A DNA stretch of 64,000 nt from Branchiostoma floridae. Its lineage: Eukaryota > Chordata > Leptocardii > Amphioxiformes > Branchiostomatidae. This document shows, piece by piece, positions 58,036 through 64,000 of this stretch. The notes beneath the pieces were generated by a model that ran no database searches, was not told the origin of the DNA, and was given only the letters and a program-made list of their open reading frames with translations. The stretch is taken from contig NC_049996.1 of the NCBI RefSeq assembly GCF_000003815.2, forward strand, positions 2,290,647 to 2,354,646, given 5' to 3'. The first letter of the stretch is position 1. The number at the start of each line of letters is the position of its first letter. A program made the translations under genes and the position numbers.

Positions 58036-58425
58036 TTCAAAACTCAGTTTAATATTAGTTGAAACTCCGTAAACACAGGAGAGACACACCCAGTAGAAGA
58101 GGGAATATCCCCTGTGTGTATCTTCCCTATTTTCCCAAGTCAGAGGGTTCCTAATGTTTGCTTTTTATATCCGAAATGTTTTTCTTATCACCAATTTGAG
58201 ACTGTGATTCCTATGCGTTTCTGTTGTATTTCATGGTAATCAATCACTCTGAGAGAGGATACTGTATTTAACAGACAACAGGCTGGCAGGTTTTTGCATT
58301 TCTTGGGTGGAGTGTAGTTGGTCAAGGATATTAGCCATTGGGTTCTGCATGTGTATCCTTCAGTCATACATTGGAATCACAATAAAGAAATTCCTCCAGT
58401 ACATGTATGTGTCTACTATATGACA
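58036..58425 (+). repeat. Uncharacterised interspersed repeat (copy of 4890-5262)
   Basis: Aligns in reverse with 4890-5262 from TCAAAACTCAG and ACAGGAGAGACACACCC to GGAATCACAATA and TATGTGTCTACT. About 390 bp. No tRNA boxes. Confidence 0.65.
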
Positions 58426-58439
58426 GAGCTTTGCGAGGT

Positions 58440-58790
58440 TATACTATTTAAAAGAACTAGGGGAATTTCCCTTGTGCAATAGTAATGTAAATGCATTTAA
58501 GTTTGCGGGGATTTAATCTCACGGTAGCAGGAAAAAGGACTTTTCACGGTGGTTTTAAGTTTGCAGGAGCATCATGCACTGTAGTCTCTTAATGCCATGG
58601 AAAAATGTTCGGGGTGGTTTTAAGTTCGCGGTGAAGCGGCCACCGCGAAATCCGCGAACATTAAACCACCGCGAAAGTTTCTTCATTTACAGTAACTTGT
58701 AAATACTGTACATAATTATATAGCATCTAAATCTTCTCTGCCACAACCAGTTGAAGAGTAGGTCTTCAGTGAACTGAAACTGGTTTTAGA
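58440..58790 (+). repeat. SINE family 4 body interrupted by a MITE
   Basis: AACTAGGGGAATTTCCCTTG lies on the left of the MITE and ACTGTACATA, TCTTCTCTGCCACAACCAG on its right. The two parts join into the family 4 body seen at 31310-31420. Confidence 0.65.
58483..58694. mobile_element. MITE, TTTACAGTA-ended, inserted in a SINE
   Basis: Ends TAATGTAAATGC and TTCATTTACAGTA are inverted. The interior has TTTAAGTTTGCGGGG and GGTTTTAAGTTCGCGGTG. Same family as 38600-38813. Confidence 0.7.
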
Positions 58791-59194
58791 TCACCTCCAT
58801 TTTTCCCACCCCTGGAGCGTGTTGAAAGATGTTACATCTGGGAAGACCTGATTACAATTCTGGCCCTTTGCCCAGACACTGTCGGATGACCCCTCCATTC
58901 TTCTAAAAGAACCAACTGTCAGATGTGTTCAGGACAAGTGCTTTACATGCATCGTTGACAAGTCAGATAACCTTTGGAAACATGTAACTTACATCAGACC
59001 TCAGGATATTGAGTATCATTTTGGTAGTACATTCTCTGATTTAAGTCAAATATATCACAATAATTGACAAAGATTAGGCAACAAGCTTCTGCATCTTTGC
59101 AATGCTTTAGGATGCTACTTTTTCTGGAAGAGTTTGGCTTGATGTAAATGCTTACATGTTTTCATGCATTAATCATTGGGTATCAAGTGAAAGT

Positions 59195-59475
59195 TTCTTC
59201 CCGCGCCTGATGGTGCATAGGGCGGCGCCCATCTCCGTTTCAGTAGCCCTGGGCCACACAACTTTGTGCAATCACTACAGCTGGGGGCTAGTCCACTGGT
59301 AGTGGCGTGTGTTCAACTTCCATACTCTTTCCTGAATGCTGAGTGCTAAGCAGGGAAAGCAGCATGTACCATTTTTTGAACTTCTTTGGTATGACTCTGC
59401 CGGGGATCGAACTCACGACCTACCGAATGCAAGGCGAACACTCTACCCACTCGGCCATTGGTTATGGACAGTACA
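59195..59475 (-). repeat. tRNA-derived SINE, family 3 (minus orientation)
   Basis: Minus strand: AATGGCCGAGTGGGTAGAGT (A box), GTTCGCCTTGCATTCGG, B box GAGTTCGATCCCCGGC, then the body shared with 7085-7345. The head is close to a Leu/Ala-type tRNA but continues into SINE body, so it is not a tRNA gene. Confidence 0.8.
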
Positions 59476-59924
59476 TAACAATAACCAAGCCAGAAAACCC
59501 TATACAATGTACATATCTAGCTATTAAACTTTAAAGTAACGAAAGGTAAAATGTAGAGTACATTCAAACAGACCGCCTGGACATAACAGGGATTCAAAGT
59601 AGAATAGAAAAGAATCAATAATTATCCTACATGATAAGATCAATGCACGCTTATATTGAATTGAAAAAAATGGGAGTCAGAAGATTCCTAAGAGACACAT
59701 GTAGGCTCTCTCAAATGTGCTTAGCTAGCTCAACAAGGAATATGAATATCAGAAGTAGTGGATTAGCAGTGCTATAGACCGTGGGCTCAGCATTATTGCT
59801 CAGGGAGGTGTTTTCCCACCACTGCTGTTCCCTGTGATTGATCCGAGCAGTAGAGGTGAAGGTCTGGTAGCTCTTTGACTGGACATATTGTAGAGGGTTA
59901 CCAATGGAGTAGTTGTGGGCACCG

Positions 59925-60184
59925 GTAGCGTGTGTATAGTCCAGTGGTTTGCGGCCGTGCCTCTGGAACTAGAAGCTGACATGCATGCTACCAGAAAGGG
60001 TTATAGTCCTTAGGACAGGACATTAAGTTGTGGAACACTGTTCATTGTGCTTGTTGAAAAGAGCTAGGAGAGATTTTTCCGGTACAATTAACCTGTTAAT
60101 ACTCTACATTTCTTCGCCTTTCTTCTCTGTCACGACCAGTGGACTAGCTCTTCAGTGAGCTAAATTTGGATCAAGATCACTTTC
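59925..60184 (+). repeat. tRNA-derived SINE, family 4 (plus orientation)
   Basis: GTGTATAGTCCAGTGGTTTG, then CTTAGGACAGGACATTAAGT, AGCTAGGAGAGATTTTTCCG and CTCTGTCACGACCAGTGGAC, in the same order as at 31145-31440. Confidence 0.7.
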
Positions 60185-60625
60185 CTTTCCAGTACAGAAA
60201 ATTCAGGTACAAGTACGGTTCAGCTCTAGAGGATCAGGCCCCGGTCCAAACCTGAGCCTGGACTTAATTGTATGTGAGAACTTTAACCTTGTGAATGGGC
60301 GATACTCAAAGCAATGGTCCAATTTTCTATATAGTATAAGGAATCTATTGGTATTACTAGGTGGAGTATCCAACTCCCACTGGCATTTTGTCTTCAATAC
60401 TGTCTTCATGTAAACTTGTAAGTTTAACTGTAGAAACTTAGTTGAAATGACAATAAACTCTGCACTACTTTAATCTTGTTTTTTCCTTGAACCGGTAAGC
60501 ACCAAAACGTGTTGTTTGGTATAATCTTGTCATTTTCTACTTGGTCCAAAATCTGGTCTAATTTTTTCAGGTCCATATTTTTTAACCAACAAGTAAAAAA
60601 TGGTATACTTGTACACAACCCTACA
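60185..60625 (+). mobile_element. MITE-like element, CAGGTCCGGACCTG family
   Basis: CCAGTACAGAAAATTCAGGT, GGATCAGGCCCCGGTCC, GTGAATGGGCGATACTCAA and TTTTTTCAGGTCC match 40000-40500 in order. The element directly abuts the family 4 SINE. Confidence 0.6.
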
Positions 60626-60649
60626 ATTCACATTAATGTTCTGTGACAG

Positions 60650-61420
60650 TGCTGTCTTTTCATGATTGATTTGACTGGCAAAGGTGAAGGTCTGGTAGAG
60701 TTGGCACTTGGCAGTGGAAATGTGAGGGTGTTACCCACAAGGTCTAACCTAAAGCTTATAACTTTGACAGAATGAAGCATATAACTTAATATTACAAGAT
60801 TGCAATCTCATACATATCAATTAATGAAATCTGGTCTGCAGATTCCAAATGCTGTGTTGGAAAAGATAGCATATGCAACAGACAGGTTCCGTCAAAGACG
60901 ACAACTTCTGTAGATGTCTGATAACGTGCACCAGCCATACCAATCGACCAGAGTCCAGCGAATGCACGCTAACGGTCAGGGACAGTGTGACTATTCCTAA
61001 TGATTGATTTGGCTACCAGAGGTGAAGGTCTGGTAGTGTTGACACTTGGCAGTGAAACTGTGATGGTGTTACCCACAAGGTCTAACCTTGCAACTTTGAC
61101 AGAATGAAGCATCTAACTTTATATTACAAGATCACAATCACATATTAATAATGAAATCTTGTCTGCAGATTCCAAATGTTGTGTTTGAAAAGATAGCATA
61201 TGTAACAGACAGGTTCCGGCCAACAATAAGACAAAAACTTCTGTAGATGTCTGATAACATGTGCACCACGCAGCCATACCGATCGACCAGAGTCCAGCCA
61301 ATGCAGGGATAGTGCTCGTGTTCCTAATGATTGATTTGACAAGCAGAGGTGAAGGTCTGGCGGGGTTGCCATGTGGCGGTGGTATTGTAATGGTGTTGCC
61401 CACATGGTCTGACCTTAGAC
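60650..61420 (+). repeat. Tandem array of about 327-338-bp units
   Basis: GATTGATTTG followed by AGGTGAAGGTCTGG occurs at 60664, 61002 and 61329. Units also share CAGATTCCAAATG and GACAGGTTCCG. A diverged unit start lies at 59836 (GATTGATCCGAGCAG). Confidence 0.85.
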
Positions 61421-62219
61421 ATTGATTCTCAGAGTAACCACAGGAAAATCTGCCAGCTCACACCCTGACAGCCTTATGTTGCCAACGGAATATATGTTAT
61501 GTTGCAAACAGAATATATTTTACACTCACTCTGACAGCTTTATGGAGAGAAAGATCAAGACCTGTAAACTGTAGCAATATTCTTGCATTAAAAGATCTTA
61601 GTATGTCATGAATTGTCAGCATAATCATCAATAATGAAAAGGTACTTGTACAAATGTAGTTCTCTCACAATTTTTATAAATGATCTGTTTTCAGTAATGG
61701 AAATTTAAACATTCTTTCAAGCCAAGCATTTTTACCTTTGCCAAGAAGGATATTGTTTTTTAAATATAATGCTCTTTTTACCTCTTTCTTTTTTTTAGGC
61801 TACTTGTGTCAGTTTAGTAAAGATTCTTCAGCCTATATGTTGTATACTGTATGGTTTGATCCACTCACTGAGAAAGACCTTTTGATATAACTTTATGTAT
61901 AAGTTTTGTGGGTTCTTTAACTTAACATGCTTGGGGTGTGGCTGTCCTCAAATACCATTTGGGAGATGATGCAGAATTGTTCAAATGTGTATTCATTTCT
62001 TAGAATGTATCATTGTATCTACTGTATGATTGCTTGATTTGTTCCAACCATGTTAAGCCAGTGCCAAGTGTAGGGGTTGACTCTATTGCCTTCAACCTTA
62101 CCATATGAAGAGAGATCATGATTGGAGTCAGTTCATTATAAACCAGGCGCTATTCATAGCCACAGCTGATACATATTTATTGACAACACAGTGACAGGGT
62201 CTGTTGGAGATAATTTATT
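61421..62219. repeat. Non-coding sequence with a SINE family 1 distal fragment at 61855-61975
   Basis: GTATGGTTTGATCCACTCAC, GTGGGTTCTTTAA and GGGGTGTGGCTGTCC match the distal body of the minus-oriented family 1 copy at 11225-11350. The rest is unrecognised. Confidence 0.5.
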
Positions 62220-62960
62220 ACGATCGATGGCAAAGCGTTATAACAGTACATGATTCAGCACCTTAGACAGTCCATATAGTTAAAAGATAAAGACTTGATT
62301 CCTATCAGTTTTAAGGGTTGAAAATGGATTTTTAATCTGAAGAAGAATTAATGAAGGAAGTTATGATCAGTATGTCGATGGCACAGTGGTTTGATACATG
62401 ATTCAGCACCATGGAAAGTCCGTATAACAATAGTTTGAAAGATACAGACTTTTGATACTTATTGTTTTAAGGGTTGAAAAATGGATTTTTTCTTTGAAGA
62501 AGAATTAATGAAGAAGTTATGATCAGTATGTCGATTGCACAGTGGTTTGATACAGGATTCAGCACAATGGAAAGTCCATATAACCATAGTTCTAAAGATA
62601 TAGACTTTTGATACTTATCGTTTTAAGGGTTGAAAATGGATTTTTCTTTGAAGAAGAATTAATGAAGGAATTTATGATCATTATGTTGATGGCACAGTTT
62701 TGTAATAACACACAATTCAGCACTACTGAAAGTCCGTATAACCATTATGATAGTTCTAAAGATACAAAATTTATGATTCTTCTTCTTCAAGGGTTGTAAT
62801 AATGGAGTTTTAAGCTTGAAGAAGAAGTATTGAAAAAAAAATTAGACTCATTGTGTGATGACACAGTGGTGTAACTGCACATGATACAGAACTATGGAAG
62901 TCTGTATAACATTATTTCAAAGACCGACTTCATGATTGTTATCTCTGTTTCATTTGTAGT
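62220..62960 (+). repeat. Tandem array, about five units of about 155 bp
   Basis: GCACAGTGGTTTGATAC and variants occur at 62381, 62537, 62692 and 62861, with a degenerate start near 62230. Units share GATTCAGCAC, GAAAGTCCGTATAAC and AAGGGTTGAAAATGGA. Confidence 0.85.
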
Positions 62961-64000
62961 AATGAAGTTTCAAGAATAAGAAGATGAAATTGAATAATAT
63001 TTTGGCATGGCTAGTTAGGAGCAATGACAAATGGTTGGAACCACATCACGCAAGGAACATCTGCCTTGGTTTGAGAGCACACAAGGGACGTATCCTCTGG
63101 ACAGATTATAAGATATACTATTCATAACTGTGAGAAGCCTTCTAGTACTTTGGTTGCAGGCTGGCCATTCCTCTAGATGTACAGGTATATAGAAAAGGTC
63201 ATAATTCCTTCTAGGAGTATTCAGTAAGCATCAGAAAGGCTAGCAAAATTTACATAAAAAGTCTATGTAGCAAATGGCCAAAATGCCTTCCATATACATT
63301 TACTTTCAACATCAGTGTGATAGAAGGCTTGAAAACTCTGTTGTTTATAGTGGTTCAGTGAGGGTCAGTATTATGACAGATATGCTGGCGCTCAAGTTCT
63401 GGGCATAAGCCTTCTCCAAATGACTAAAATACTTGATGTATAGCCACTGCTGTAGATATGGTCATGTTACCAGAGGGTCTTACAACTTGTGATTGATACT
63501 TTACTACACAGAAAAGAAGAAGCAGTTTTGATACAGTTCAATGGAGGAGTCCAGGAGAAAAGCTTAGTACATACATAGAAGCTGAAATGTCATGTAGGAA
63601 TCTCTTGGGCAATCTATATCAGCCCTATCTGATCAACTAACTCTAATAGGCTTTTCAGACTTCCCAAACTAATTTGGCTTCAGAATAGCCATTGATCTTA
63701 TGGTATTAAGTCGTAATTGCTAACGTTAAGTGGCTATCTGTGGTGTCCTAGAAAGTCAACGTAGGGAAACAGGGTAATTGTGTTGTCCTCAACTTTGGAT
63801 GTATCAGTTTGTATAGACCTTGTTACCTGTACGGTTAGTGATGCTATAATTGCATTGTCCAGTGGACGTATGGATCAATACAGTAGTTGTTTAGCATTTT
63901 TAGTACCTTACTCGGTCAAAGGCTCAAACAAAGACTTATCATACAAATTGTAGTTAACAATGGAATGAAGACACTGTGGCATGATATGTGTGTATAGCAT
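62961..64000. other. Sequence to the right edge, nothing recognised
   Basis: AT-rich, no accepted exon, repeat or terminal structure. In particular no continuation of the J domain. Confidence 0.4.

Noticed and set aside
59400-59465. tRNA gene
   Set aside because: The A and B boxes are good, but the sequence continues into the same body as 7085-7345 and lacks a closed acceptor stem, so it is a SINE head.

Overview
This is a repeat-dense, AT-rich, intron-dominated eukaryotic window. It has spliced exons with GT-AG borders, long introns, tRNA-derived SINEs, many non-autonomous DNA transposons, Penelope-like (PLE) retroelement debris and several local tandem arrays. The best fit is a marine invertebrate deuterostome, most likely a cephalochordate (amphioxus). 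That is an inference from repeat style and gene content and was not tested by a search.

Only two protein-coding loci can be supported, and both are partial. (1) On the minus strand, three exons (12215-12098, 4217-4025 and 781-1, running off the left edge) join in perfect phase. They encode the N-terminal cytoplasmic region of an SLC4A2/SLC4A3-like chloride/bicarbonate anion exchanger. A further short exon at 7806-7732 has a strong donor and the same phase, so it looks like an alternative first exon from an internal promoter. GC-rich sequence near 15.3-15.5 kb may be the distal promoter and 5' noncoding exon. (2) On the plus strand, an exon at 30859-31080 encodes a signal peptide and the first two thirds of a J domain, most like DNAJC10/ERdj5. 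A CpG-rich block with a good donor at 26.3-26.4 kb is a plausible first noncoding exon. No further J-domain exon is visible in the 33 kb to the right edge. The two genes are arranged head to head.

The rest is mobile and repetitive DNA. Main items: a Harbinger-like G-rich element in the exchanger intron (2216-3760); a PLE remnant with a GIY-YIG C-terminal fragment and hammerhead-ribozyme-like motifs (10.0-10.7 kb); a 6.2 kb foldback element with arms of about 1.2 kb (16624-22809), itself hit by a 492-bp TTAA element; a hAT-like MITE (34373-34742) next to a TA-flanked 1.45-kb element (34784-36238) whose empty site survives in a neighbouring tandem copy; and several SINE families, two of them showing nested insertions. 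Tandem arrays lie at 49.85-50.9, 51.2-51.7, 54.3-56.0, 60.7-61.4 and 62.2-63.0 kb.

Repeat borders were read by eye and most are good to about 10-30 bases. Borders given with target-site duplications or splice sites are exact.
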